Shown one piece after another: positions 38,526-46,162 of a stretch of 64,000 nucleotides of DNA. The DNA comes from Burkholderiales bacterium (lineage in GTDB: Bacteria; Pseudomonadota; Gammaproteobacteria; Burkholderiales; Nitrosomonadaceae). The stretch is taken from positions 744,001 through 808,000 of the forward strand of contig JACKLR010000002.1 of NCBI GenBank assembly GCA_024235795.1. Reading direction: 5' to 3'. The notes below the pieces were generated by a model. That model was not told where the DNA came from. It saw nothing but the letters and a program-made list of their open reading frames with translations, and made no database searches. Numbering within the stretch: position 1 is the stretch's first letter; every line of letters starts with the position of its first letter. The position numbers and the translations under genes are program-made.

Positions 38526-39278
38526 CTAGAAAAAGAGCAGGCCGCTTGCCAGCCAGTAGTAACAGATATAAAGCCCGGCCCCAATTAACAACAGAGCGGA
38601 AATCGTGTGCACAAAGGGGATGAACCGTTTCATGGCGCCGGTCACGGTTTTTCCCTTTAAACATGCCATACTCAGGGACAGTATCAGCAGCACCGTTCCT
38701 GCACCGAGCATATACCAGAAAAACTGTAAAAATCCTGTTACGACATCACCCGAAGTCAGAGAACCGCCAACAACGACAAGGAAGACGGGCAAGGTGCAAC
38801 TCATGGATGTTGCGCCGTAAGCGATGCCAAAAAGAAAAAAACCGCGAATACTTATAGTACGTGGGTCGCCAATACGTGCACCGATTCTCAAAAATGCGTC
38901 AAGCGTGAGATGATTGCCCAGCAACAGCCAGATGCCAAGCAAAATGAGTAAAGCACCGATAATTATTGATACCCAGGGCATCATGCTGGTCAGAAACACG
39001 CCGCCAACAGAAATCAAAATGCCGGCCAGTCCGAAAAGCAGGCCAAAGCCCGCTGTAACGACAATTGCAATGCCAAAGGCTTTGCCAAGCCGATAAAACC
39101 AGGAGCGGTGTTGAAACTGTTGATCCTCGGCGCCGAGAAAAAGCGATAGGTATACGGGAAGCATCGCAAACCCGCACGGATTTACCGCGGATACCATTCC
39201 TGCGCCAAAAGCATACCCAACCTGCAACGACGCTGCCAGTTGACTCATCGACTCGCTTGCTAGCGCCTGAAAGTCCAT
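38526..39278 (-). CDS. CcdA/DsbD-type thiol-disulfide membrane protein
   Basis: A 250-residue protein with six or more membrane helices. Paired cysteines C35 (AVNPCGFAMLPVY) and the second in TSMSCTLPVFLVVV match the redox pair of CcdA-like transmembrane electron carriers. It would move electrons from cytosolic thioredoxin to periplasmic thioredoxin-like proteins for cytochrome c or metal-chaperone maturation. That fits the TlpA-like and SCO proteins in this window. Start MDFQAL follows no strong ribosome site. Confidence 0.88.
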   Translation of the reverse strand: MDFQALASESMSQLAASLQVGYAFGAGMVSAVNPCGFAMLPVYLSLFLGAEDQQFQHRSWFYRLGKAFGIAIVVTAGFGLLFGLAGILISVGGVFLTSMMPWVSIIIGALLILLGIWLLLGNHLTLDAFLRIGARIGDPRTISIRGFFLFGIAYGATSMSCTLPVFLVVVGGSLTSGDVVTGFLQFFWYMLGAGTVLLILSLSMACLKGKTVTGAMKRFIPFVHTISALLLIGAGLYICYYWLASGLLFF

Positions 39279-39507
39279 TTCTGTTTTATTCTATAAATAA
39301 TTTCCCGGACCTGACGGGTGGTGATGCATGTTTTCCCGCTAGACTCGGTACCTTGATGTTTAATCGAGGATAGTTTTGAAGTGGCAGCGCGAATGAATCG
39401 ACTAAGGATGGTAGATTATTTTGGCCGTTGAGCGATTTATTCGGTTTTATGCGATAACGCACAGAAAATTGTTTATTCGTTTGCACCAGATTGAATTTGC
39501 GATGTTT

Positions 39508-40395
39508 TTATTCCTGAGGTAGCGTTTGTGTATACGTTAAAAGGTCGATTAACTGTTGAGTGGACAGGTTGCGGTCAATCATAGACGGCATTGATGTTCC
39601 CGGGTTTCCATATGCAATTTTATGCAGCGTTTCCCATGGATTATCATTGGCTACCGCACCAACAACGACACTTGAAATCTCTTTGCCATCCGGGCCATGA
39701 CACTCAGAACATCTGCCTGAGTAGATCGACCCGCCGAGATTGCTTGTGCCGGTTGCTGTTTTGCTTAACGCGCCGGAAAATATAATGTATTTGTCCATCT
39801 CGATTAACCTTTCTTTCAGGAATCGGGTTAAATCCCATATATCTTCTTCAGACAAGGGTAGATTCTTGTTTTTTATCGCGCTGTAAATTTCTGCGATGGG
39901 TTTACTTTGTACATGAAAAACACCATTAATTCCGGTGAAATGATCGCTGTCGTTGTTATAGACGCCGTCCTTGCCTTTGTAGTCCCAGCCGTGGCACTCT
40001 TTACAACGCCAAGTCGTTGATCCGGATTGGTTGCCGATATTCTGGGGGTATAGCGAGAAAGTACCTGTTGGTTCAGCTTCCCCATTGGTGCGCCACCACG
40101 AATCATATAAGCGGCCGCCGCGCGATACACTGGCCGCTTCAAACTTTTGCGTATCTACAGCTTCCAGTGTTGCTGCATCCGGCTCGAATTTCAGTGTTGA
40201 TTCATTAAAAATAAAATCAACGTTGTATGAAATTCCGGGTGTCGGCGCAAAATTAAGGTTATAAACCCGAATTGTGTTTTCGTTTACAGGCGACATGCTT
40301 GAAGCTGACCAGTCGATATTTTCCGCACCTGAAGCGCTTGCAATTAAAGCAAGTGCAGGCAAGCAAAGTTGGGTAAAAGCTTTTTTCATATTCAT
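39508..40395 (-). CDS. Exported dihaem cytochrome c
   Basis: A 295-residue protein with a signal peptide (MNMKKAFTQLCLPALALIASASG) and two haem c motifs, C131-KE-C134-H and C229-SE-C232-H (WRCKECHGWDY and GRCSECHGPDG). The spacing suggests a tandem class I cytochrome. The N-terminal 100 residues before the first haem are unassigned. It starts 17 bases after the stop of the spermidine-synthase-like gene and should be co-transcribed with it. It is likely a periplasmic electron carrier; partners are unknown. Confidence 0.9.
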   Translation of the reverse strand: MNMKKAFTQLCLPALALIASASGAENIDWSASSMSPVNENTIRVYNLNFAPTPGISYNVDFIFNESTLKFEPDAATLEAVDTQKFEAASVSRGGRLYDSWWRTNGEAEPTGTFSLYPQNIGNQSGSTTWRCKECHGWDYKGKDGVYNNDSDHFTGINGVFHVQSKPIAEIYSAIKNKNLPLSEEDIWDLTRFLKERLIEMDKYIIFSGALSKTATGTSNLGGSIYSGRCSECHGPDGKEISSVVVGAVANDNPWETLHKIAYGNPGTSMPSMIDRNLSTQQLIDLLTYTQTLPQE

Positions 40396-40412
40396 AAGGT
40401 GTTTTTTGATAA

Positions 40413-41963
40413 TTAACGAATAAAGTGATCTGGGCCAATGGAATCGATCATTATCTGACGATAAAACTCTGATTTTCGGTTTTGTAACGATTCCAGCGGA
40501 TTGTAATTGTCGGTAAGAACAATGCCCTGATCCAGATCCAGCGTAATCAATCTCTGAATGAACCAGCGGCGTTGTTGTGGGCTCAAACGCGTTGTTTCAA
40601 TGTTGATTTGCTGATCGGAAGCAATAAAGATAAAGTCGTTAAAGTCTCTATCGGGGTCGGCGATTAGTGTTAACTGATACGGGAAAACCCGGGCAAGCGT
40701 TTTGCTGACAGAAGCCAGGGCAACATTTTTGCCGTTTTCCAGGAATGAAACAAAATTCAAAGCAACAAGGCCGTCGTCTGAGAGCAGAGACTGTAATTGG
40801 CGCATGGATTCAATCGTCAGCAGGTGAGCCGGTTCAGAGCCGCCTGTAAATACATCCATGATAATTAAATCGTAAGGGCCTTGCAGTTTGCGGATTTCAT
40901 AGCGGGCATCACCGATAATCGTTTTGCCGGTTGGCTCAAAGTTAAAATAATCTCGCGCGGCATCGGAAACCGCCGGATCAATTTCCAGTGTATCGGTCTG
41001 TATACCGTAGCGTTTAAGTGTTGTGGCCATATGTCCTGCGCCTTGTCCAACCAGTAAAGCATGCTGCACTCCTGGGACAAGCGCAGGCAAGTGCGTAACA
41101 ATCTCCTGATAGGCGAGAAGGTTTTCATCATGACTGATACTGGCCGCGCCGATGGTGGAGCCGTCCATCATCAGCAAACGATAATTGTCGGCAGGATTGT
41201 CGATGACGCGCACCCAGCCATACAGGCTTTCCTGTTCAAAACGCGTTTGATAGCGTTCATTTTCATCAGCCTGATTTCCGGAATCAGCGATAAATGGCAA
41301 TAAAACGATGCTGATAACCAGCAGGACCGTAACAGTTGGCAATGCAACTGCGAGTTTTATACGTTCACGCTCAAAATAGGCTACACTTAGCGCCAGAAAC
41401 AGGAGCGCAAACGCCAGTCCGATAAATATTTCACGCGAGCCGACTTGCGGAAATAAATAGAAACCAAGAAATAGTGTGCCAATGACGCTGCCCACCGTAC
41501 TCACGGCATAAATCGAGCCTGTGCTGGTGCCAATTCCTTCCAGACTAGACGTGGCCAGTTTGACTGCAAAGGGCCCAACCATACCCAGCATTAGCAGGCT
41601 GGGTGTAAACAGAACGAGCGTACTGACGAATGTTCCCATACGTAGCCCCAGCGGATCAGTTGCCAGTAATACAGGCCCAGTCAGCCAGGGAACCAGTAAA
41701 GTCAGAAAACCGGATACGGCAATGATAAATGCCAGACCGAAATGCCTGGTTTGATCAGCCCAGCGTCCGCCAATGAAGTAACCCAGCGCCAGTGCGATCA
41801 GTGTCACAGAAATCACGGATGTCCAAACATACAGACTGGCGCCATAAAAAGGCGCAATCAACCGTGTACCGAGCAACTCAATTACCATGACTGCAGCACC
41901 GGTGATGAAAACGGTCAAATATAGCCAAGCCTGCCCATAATAATTTTGAGAAAGTATTTTCAT
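40413..41963 (-). CDS. Membrane-fused spermidine-synthase-like protein
   Basis: A 516-residue protein. The first 230 residues hold about seven membrane segments in a transporter-like layout (FITGAAVMVIELLGTRLIAPFYGASLYVWTSVI). The rest is a class I methyltransferase-like fold of the spermidine-synthase type, with LLVGQGAGHMATTLKRYG, EIDPAVSDAARDYF and YDLIIMDVFTG. Similar fused proteins are common but their substrates are unclear; polyamine synthesis is not established. I use ATG 41963; the frame extends to 42020. A left-facing operator-promoter (B1) lies about 180 bases upstream. Confidence 0.85.
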   Translation of the reverse strand: MKILSQNYYGQAWLYLTVFITGAAVMVIELLGTRLIAPFYGASLYVWTSVISVTLIALALGYFIGGRWADQTRHFGLAFIIAVSGFLTLLVPWLTGPVLLATDPLGLRMGTFVSTLVLFTPSLLMLGMVGPFAVKLATSSLEGIGTSTGSIYAVSTVGSVIGTLFLGFYLFPQVGSREIFIGLAFALLFLALSVAYFERERIKLAVALPTVTVLLVISIVLLPFIADSGNQADENERYQTRFEQESLYGWVRVIDNPADNYRLLMMDGSTIGAASISHDENLLAYQEIVTHLPALVPGVQHALLVGQGAGHMATTLKRYGIQTDTLEIDPAVSDAARDYFNFEPTGKTIIGDARYEIRKLQGPYDLIIMDVFTGGSEPAHLLTIESMRQLQSLLSDDGLVALNFVSFLENGKNVALASVSKTLARVFPYQLTLIADPDRDFNDFIFIASDQQINIETTRLSPQQRRWFIQRLITLDLDQGIVLTDNYNPLESLQNRKSEFYRQIMIDSIGPDHFIR

Positions 41964-42122
41964 GAAATAATAAATTGGATATTCAACAGGGAGGTCGCTC
42001 TTGTATTCATAGTTATGCAATGATTCAGCATGTCAAGGCAAGTGTTTCAAGCAGTTACAAGTGTTTTGAGCGTGCTGTAAGCGTGTTTTTTAGCCCGGTA
42101 ATGAATCTATTAAGCGGCGTCA

Positions 42123-42168
42123 ATTTTAAAGTTTTGGCCTTGTTATGAGAATGCGACAAATTGTCGCA
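42123..42168 (-). promoter_or_regulatory. Operator-promoter B1, facing left
   Basis: Perfect palindrome TGCGACAAATTGTCGCA at 42152-42168. On the minus strand it is followed directly by TTCTCA (42151-42146), a 17-base spacer and TAAAAT (42128-42123). It points at the spermidine-synthase-like/cytochrome operon, whose start codon is at 41963. Promoter activity is inferred. Confidence 0.6.
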
Positions 42169-42182
42169 CCCCTTCCATATTA

Positions 42183-42245
42183 TGTGACAATTTGCCGCGT
42201 GCGACATTATGCCACATTGATTCTTTAGTTTTTTTGGGTGATAGT
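42183..42245 (+). promoter_or_regulatory. Tandem operators B2/B3 with promoter, no gene behind
   Basis: B2 (42183-42199, TGTGACAATTTGCCGCG) is a degenerate copy abutting B3 (42200-42216, TGCGACATTATGCCACA). B3 is followed by TTGATT (42217-42222), 17 bases and GATAGT (42240-42245). No open gene follows; a long hairpin begins 139 bases later. Confidence 0.6.
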
Positions 42246-42383
42246 AAAAAAGCATTCAGTGCGAACGAGCTGAAACCAGTCAGTAGATACCGAGCAATCT
42301 ATTTTCTGGCTTATAAGTAAGCATTGCATGATAAGTGTTTCCTGTGAAACATGATGATTGATTTATTGTATCTTTTCCTCCAT

Positions 42384-42509
42384 GGGTTTGTTGGTAAAGG
42401 TAACTTTGTAAAGCATTACATTGCTTTTTTGAGCGATTTTATGAAACCTGGCGTTTTGGCGAAATGTTTCGTAGATTGATGTAATATGAGTCGCCGATAC
42501 CAACATCCC
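42384..42509 (+). other. Long nested hairpin after promoter B3, possible regulated RNA
   Basis: GGG-TTT-GTTGGTA (42384-42396) pairs with TACCAAC-AT-CCC (42498-42509). Inside, ATTACAT pairs with ATGTAAT and GAAAC with GTTTC, in nested order. It is preceded by TTTCCTCCATGGG, also found before hairpin D, and shares TTTTTGAGCGA with D. A structured transcript is inferred; no expression evidence. Confidence 0.35.
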
Positions 42510-42715
42510 TCTCCACCAAGCCATCGTTTATTATTCATCGTTTATTATTATGTCTGGCTTGTTATATTTGTATTTTTGCCTTGATGGATTAAGTCTGGCA
42601 TGTCAGTCTTGCATGTTACTGCATCAACAGACAGTCACTATAACAGCGCTGCCAGCGTAAAACCCTTTTATACACACACATTATAAATAATATCGTAATC
42701 GCCTCGGCGGTTGGG

Positions 42716-42761
42716 TGCGACATTATGCCGCATTGCTTTTAGTGAATTTTTGCGGGATAGT
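42716..42761 (+). promoter_or_regulatory. Operator-promoter C, no gene behind
   Basis: TGCGACATTATGCCGCA at 42716-42732 (one mismatch in the palindrome), TTGCTT at 42733-42738, 17 bases, GATAGT at 42756-42761. No protein gene lies downstream before operator D; hairpin C begins 95 bases later. Confidence 0.6.
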
Positions 42762-42855
42762 AAAAGCGTTTTGATTGAGTATGACTATTAATTAAACGCG
42801 ATTAAAACTTTTGTTGATGCGTATTTACCTTCCTGGCAGAGTAGTGCGGCCTTAT

Positions 42856-42971
42856 GGGAATGTTGCATGACGGCGAATTACTGAACCGATAATTTTGTCA
42901 AAGCCAATGGATAGCCCTTATTTGCTACATGGATTATCGGGTAAAGTAAAACTCCCGTTGTCAACATTCCC
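42856..42971 (+). other. Long nested hairpin after promoter C, possible regulated RNA
   Basis: GGGAATGTTG (42856-42865) pairs perfectly with CAACATTCCC (42962-42971). Inside, CCGATAAT pairs with ATTATCGG. Left arm is preceded by AT, giving ATGGG as in hairpins B3 and D. A T-rich run lies near 43023. Ends and expression unknown. Confidence 0.35.
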
Positions 42972-43191
42972 ACCATATCCAGCCTCATCGGGAGAGCTGA
43001 ACAACTGGCCTTTGCGATGTTGTGGCTTTTTTTTTGTTTGTTTTGAGTGAAATGAATAATCCCTTTAATAAGCGTCAACTAAAATAAGCCAAAGTCGGTT
43101 GTCAGCTTTCCCATCTTTCCGACCAAAAATGGGATCAAGTTTTTCTGTGAAATACGTTGCGCTGCTGTATGACGTTGCGCTGCCATATGCA

Positions 43192-43237
43192 TGCGGCATT
43201 ATGCCGCATTGATTTACAAAACGTTTTGGTGGATAGT
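43192..43237 (+). promoter_or_regulatory. Operator-promoter D, no gene behind
   Basis: TGCGGCATTATGCCGCA at 43192-43208 (perfect palindrome), TTGATT at 43209-43214, 17 bases, GATAGT at 43232-43237. No protein gene follows before operator E; hairpin D begins 104 bases later. Confidence 0.6.
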
Positions 43238-43340
43238 AAAAAGCGTTCAGTAGATTGTCTTTGATCGGTCAACGAAAGGTTGGCCGCAACTAGCAAAATG
43301 TTCTGAATTAAATTCAATAAAATAGCTCTTTCCTCCATGG

Positions 43341-43455
43341 GGGTATCGTAAACAAACGGTGGATTCAGTGGAACACTCTGAAATTTGACAGCCCTGATAA
43401 AAATTTTTGAGCGAACTGAAGCACTGAACACTGTACGATACCCTCATTTTTCTTT
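43341..43455 (+). other. Long nested hairpin after promoter D with T-rich tail, possible regulated RNA
   Basis: GGGTATCGTA (43341-43350) pairs perfectly with TACGATACCC (43434-43443). Inside, TTCAGTG pairs with CACTGAA. The right arm is followed by a T-rich tract (TCATTTTTCTTTTT), which could end transcription. Left arm is preceded by TTTCCTCCATG. Confidence 0.4.
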
Positions 43456-43508
43456 TTGAATCTATTCGGTTAAATGCATTTCATTGATTTATAACTGGAA
43501 AGCATAAG

Positions 43509-43554
43509 TGCGGCAATTTGTCACATTGTAATTTTCATTGGCTTAAATAATGAT
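43509..43554 (+). promoter_or_regulatory. Operator-promoter E of first exported paralog
   Basis: TGCGGCAATTTGTCACA at 43509-43525, TTGTAA at 43526-43531, 17 bases, then AATGAT at 43549-43554. It lies about 75 bases before the start codon at 43628. Confidence 0.6.
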
Positions 43555-43627
43555 AAAAAAGCAATTGACTGAAAAAGAATGCGATCGAATTTATTTAATT
43601 TTATGTTTAAAAGGGAGAAAAAGAGCG

Positions 43628-44410
43628 ATGAGTGCTTATAATAATTCAATATTAGTAGCGGTCGTATCGGCCTTGTTAGCGGCGGTGAGTCAAAATGCGT
43701 TTGCGCACACACGACTAACGGTGCCGGTTGCACCTGAAAGTTCAGCCGCACATGGTACGACCACGACAGCGGTTAATATTCCGCATGGCTGCGGGGATAA
43801 TTCAGTGATCGGCAATGTGTTTTTCCTGCCGGATACCAACAGTGCAACCGTACAGACTTCAACAGACGGTTTCGAAACATTCGATGCGCCAGAAGGTGAT
43901 ACTGCATTGAATTATGTTGTTAATCCGCCATTCATCAGGATAATCAAAAGCAGGGATTTGTTTGATCACACAGAATTTATCAGTGATGCCCTGGGCAATC
44001 CACTGGGATTCTGGGCGGCGGGTGGCGAGTTACCAGCGTCCAACTGGGTTGGCCAGCTGCCGATTAATATCACCGCAGTGGCTATTCAGCCTGATTCGTG
44101 CGCTAATACAGTTGTCTTTATTCCGGCCATAGCCAATATCTGCAAGGTGACCTCGATTGCTGAGATCAATAGTCAAGATCCGGACAATCCCAATGTTGAT
44201 TTCTGGACAGCGCCAGATGTCGGATCACCGTATGATGCACCAGATTGGAATTACCCTGCGACGTTTACCGTAGAACGTGATTTAGAAAACAACCCGCTGC
44301 CTGAAAGTTGCGGCACGGGTATTGATGTGCGGATCGTGCCATCGGCAGCACAAATGAATCGCGATATGCCGGTCAGAATGGATGGCCAACAGGTGTGGCC
44401 GTTGCCATAA
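43628..44410 (+). CDS. Exported protein with predicted N-terminal histidine, paralog 1
   Basis: A 260-residue protein; I use ATG 43628 because AGGGAGA lies 10 nt upstream, although the frame extends to 43550. The signal peptide ends AFA, and the predicted mature chain begins HTRLTVPVAPES. An exposed N-terminal His is the ligand of copper His-brace proteins, including the YcnI (DUF1775) group, which this resembles in its opening style; that assignment is tentative. Four cysteines (HGCGD, DSCANT, NICKVT, ESCGTG) are shared with the next gene, as are GFWA and the end INRD/MNRDMP, QQVWP. It is probably periplasmic; copper binding is inferred. Confidence 0.8.
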   Translation: MSAYNNSILVAVVSALLAAVSQNAFAHTRLTVPVAPESSAAHGTTTTAVNIPHGCGDNSVIGNVFFLPDTNSATVQTSTDGFETFDAPEGDTALNYVVNPPFIRIIKSRDLFDHTEFISDALGNPLGFWAAGGELPASNWVGQLPINITAVAIQPDSCANTVVFIPAIANICKVTSIAEINSQDPDNPNVDFWTAPDVGSPYDAPDWNYPATFTVERDLENNPLPESCGTGIDVRIVPSAAQMNRDMPVRMDGQQVWPLP

Positions 44411-44463
44411 CATTCCCTATTTGTCACGCAGTTGACATTAAAAGAGGATTAATTAACTTTTAG

Positions 44464-44497
44464 ACAAAAAACCACCGGGAAACCGGTGGTTTTTTGT
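44464..44497 (+). terminator. Strong terminator after paralog 1
   Basis: ACAAAAAACCACCGG and its complement flank a GAAA loop, ending in a run of T. It separates paralog 1 from operator F, and its symmetry could serve both strands. Confidence 0.85.
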
Positions 44498-44543
44498 TTG
44501 GAGTTGCTGCACGCGCACTACTTAAAAGTCCAGCAGACGAGGG

Positions 44544-44590
44544 TGCGACAATTTGTCGCATTGTTTTTTTTCTATAAAACTGAATATGAT
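44544..44590 (+). promoter_or_regulatory. Operator-promoter F of second exported paralog
   Basis: Perfect palindrome TGCGACAATTTGTCGCA at 44544-44560, TTGTTT at 44561-44566, 18 bases, TATGAT at 44585-44590. It lies about 90 bases before the start at 44679. Confidence 0.65.
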
Positions 44591-44600
44591 AAAAAAGTAA

Positions 44601-44628
44601 TGTAATCGCTATAAAGCCAGCGATTACA
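44601..44628 (+). promoter_or_regulatory. Hairpin at 5' end of paralog 2 mRNA
   Basis: TGTAATCGC (44601-44609) and GCGATTACA (44620-44628) pair perfectly across ten bases, beginning about ten bases after the -10. It may protect the 5' end or serve as a site of control. Confidence 0.45.
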
Positions 44629-44678
44629 GATACGCAGCTGGTTTTATACAATTTATAACAATGAAGGATCAAGAAGAG

Positions 44679-45437
44679 ATGAATAACAAGAAATTATTAA
44701 CCTGTGCTGTAACAGGTGTCATGATGATTGGTTTGGGTCAAAATGCGCTAGCGCATACGCGGCTGAATATCCCAACTGCCACCGAAGGTGAGCGCAGTAT
44801 CAATCATGTTGTGATATCGCATTCCTGTACTGACGAGACCCGTACAATTGGCACATCCGTGGTCTTTCCGGATGGTGTGGATTCCACTATTCTTGTCGAT
44901 GGTGTGCCGCATACAGGCCAAATAACGGATTTTATGACCAACTATGGCAATAATGCACAGTTGATTTTCGATCGCTCCGCTTTTGATTTTATGGACGAAA
45001 AATCGGACGCGAACGGTAATACAGTCGGATTCTGGGCGGGCGGCGGTCCTGGTATGCCAGCTAACTTGAATGTAGCTACGGCCATCAGGCTTACGGCAGC
45101 TAATATCGAACCAACATCCTGCGCGACCAGTGTGAGGGTTAATATATCCATTGTCGATATTTGTGAAGTTACCGGTGTTGATGGTTTTCGTGATGGTACT
45201 GTAGAACTGTGGACGCACGCTGGATTAGGCACGCCGTATGATCGTGATCTTCACTTCGCGGTTGATGCCGGAACGGATCCGGGTCCGGCCTCGTTTACCA
45301 TCAATCGTGATCTGGAAAATAATCCACTGCCCGAAAACTGTGGAGCAGGTGTTGCAGTTGAATTGAAACCATCTGCAGCGCAGATAAATCGTGATATGCC
45401 GATCAAACAAAACGGACAGCAGCTCTGGCCAAAATAG
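44679..45437 (+). CDS. Exported protein with predicted N-terminal histidine, paralog 2
   Basis: A 252-residue paralog of the previous gene. I use ATG 44679 (MNNKKLLTCAVTG) rather than 44661, six codons upstream. The signal peptide ends ALA and the mature chain begins HTRLNIPTATEGE. The four cysteines (SHSCTD, TSCATS, DICEVT, ENCGAG), GFWAGGG, RDLENNPLPE, and the tail INRDMPIKQNGQQLWP are shared. Two disulfides and a metal site with the N-terminal His are inferred from resemblance to YcnI-like copper proteins. It is followed by its own terminator, so it is a single-gene unit. Confidence 0.8.
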   Translation: MNNKKLLTCAVTGVMMIGLGQNALAHTRLNIPTATEGERSINHVVISHSCTDETRTIGTSVVFPDGVDSTILVDGVPHTGQITDFMTNYGNNAQLIFDRSAFDFMDEKSDANGNTVGFWAGGGPGMPANLNVATAIRLTAANIEPTSCATSVRVNISIVDICEVTGVDGFRDGTVELWTHAGLGTPYDRDLHFAVDAGTDPGPASFTINRDLENNPLPENCGAGVAVELKPSAAQINRDMPIKQNGQQLWPK

Positions 45438-45473
45438 TCAATCCTGTTTAGCCTTTTAAGGCTGGTTCACGAT

Positions 45474-45512
45474 AAAACCTGCAAGTGTTACATACTGGCT
45501 TGCAGGTTTTTT
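45474..45512 (+). terminator. Terminator after paralog 2
   Basis: AAAACCTGCAAG pairs with CTTGCAGGTTTT across a 13-base loop, ending in a T run, directly before operator G. Confidence 0.85.
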
Positions 45513-45519
45513 ACGTGGG

Positions 45520-45565
45520 TGCGACATTTTGTCGCATTGCTATTTATTAATCGCAGAAGGATAAT
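45520..45565 (+). promoter_or_regulatory. Operator-promoter G of TlpA/DUF4266/DUF3570/ApbE operon
   Basis: TGCGACATTTTGTCGCA at 45520-45536, TTGCTA at 45537-45542, 17 bases, GATAAT at 45560-45565. A short GC-rich stem (CAACGC/GCGTTG) follows in the leader before the start at 45670. Confidence 0.65.
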
Positions 45566-45669
45566 AAAGTTAGATAAAGTAAAGTGCTGCAACGCCACTG
45601 CGTTGTGCTGAAATTTAATTTTAATAAGGAAAAATCGGCAAAGCACTTGTAACACAAGGAGAATATCTA

Positions 45670-46134
45670 ATGCGGTTTCGAAATTTGAGAAAAATTTATA
45701 TCAACCTGTTGCTGGCGAGCAGTATGCTGGGGTATGCAACATTCAGCAGTGCGCATGGGGGCAGTGGCATTACTATGGATGCGGCGGGCATTTCCAGAAC
45801 ATTTACCGGCGTTGTATTGGTCACCTGTTTTGACGACGGCAACGGTCCCGCGGAAAATCTGATTGCCAGAATACGGGACAATTCACCGCTGGTGCCTGGT
45901 CTGCTGGTCAACTTGCAGCTTTTCAAGGGCAACAAGGCAGTTAATATCACCGATACCGTTTCCGGTGACGCAAATTACAGCCCATTTGTCACGTTGCATG
46001 GCGGGCCCGGGGTGTATTACATGATTATCAACAAAACAGATGCGGGCGCACGTAATTTTGATGTTGAATGGCATTGCAATACGGTCGACGGTATCCATAC
46101 CGGTACTGAAATTTCTGTGTCTCAGTTTAACTAA
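45670..46134 (+). CDS. Small exported protein, predicted N-terminal histidine
   Basis: A 154-residue protein starting 13 nt after CAAGGAG. The signal peptide ends SSA, and the mature chain begins HGGSGITMDAAG, the third exported protein in a row whose predicted first mature residue is His. Two cysteines (VTCFDD and EWHCNT) could form a disulfide. The remainder is beta-rich and unrecognised. First gene of an operon with the TlpA-like gene 28 bases downstream. Role in copper or redox handling is inferred from context. Confidence 0.75.
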   Translation: MRFRNLRKIYINLLLASSMLGYATFSSAHGGSGITMDAAGISRTFTGVVLVTCFDDGNGPAENLIARIRDNSPLVPGLLVNLQLFKGNKAVNITDTVSGDANYSPFVTLHGGPGVYYMIINKTDAGARNFDVEWHCNTVDGIHTGTEISVSQFN

Positions 46135-46162
46135 GTTTTCAAAGCACTAGAGTACAAATATT

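Larger units (their letters stand above)
41964..43627. other. Long AT-rich gap packed with operators and hairpins
   Basis: About 1.66 kb with no protein gene I can support. It carries operators B1, B2/B3, C, D and E, and three long nested hairpins after B3, C and D, all listed separately. Short open frames such as 42351-42479 and 43135-43431 are not shared between the copies. Confidence 0.6.

Noticed and set aside
38320..38664. 114-codon minus-strand frame at the end of the CcdA gene
   Set aside because: Lies mostly in another frame of the CcdA gene; the rest is low-complexity with no start or ribosome site.
42351..42479. 42-codon frame (starts MMIDLLYLFLHGFVGKG) in hairpin B3
   Set aside because: Frame is not kept in hairpins C or D, and D has stops in the matching frame. 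The pairing pattern explains the sequence better.
42384..42509. Integron attC-like interpretation of hairpin arms (GTTGGTA/TACCAAC)
   Set aside because: The core sites do not fit the GTTRRRY/RYYYAAC pairing, and no integrase is present.
43135..43431. 98-codon minus-strand frame across hairpin D and operator D
   Set aside because: Overlaps the operator and hairpin, lacks homology to anything recognised, and is not present in the sister copies.
41964..43627. CRISPR array as explanation for regularly repeated palindromes
   Set aside because: Spacing between copies is irregular and large, and every copy carries its own promoter.
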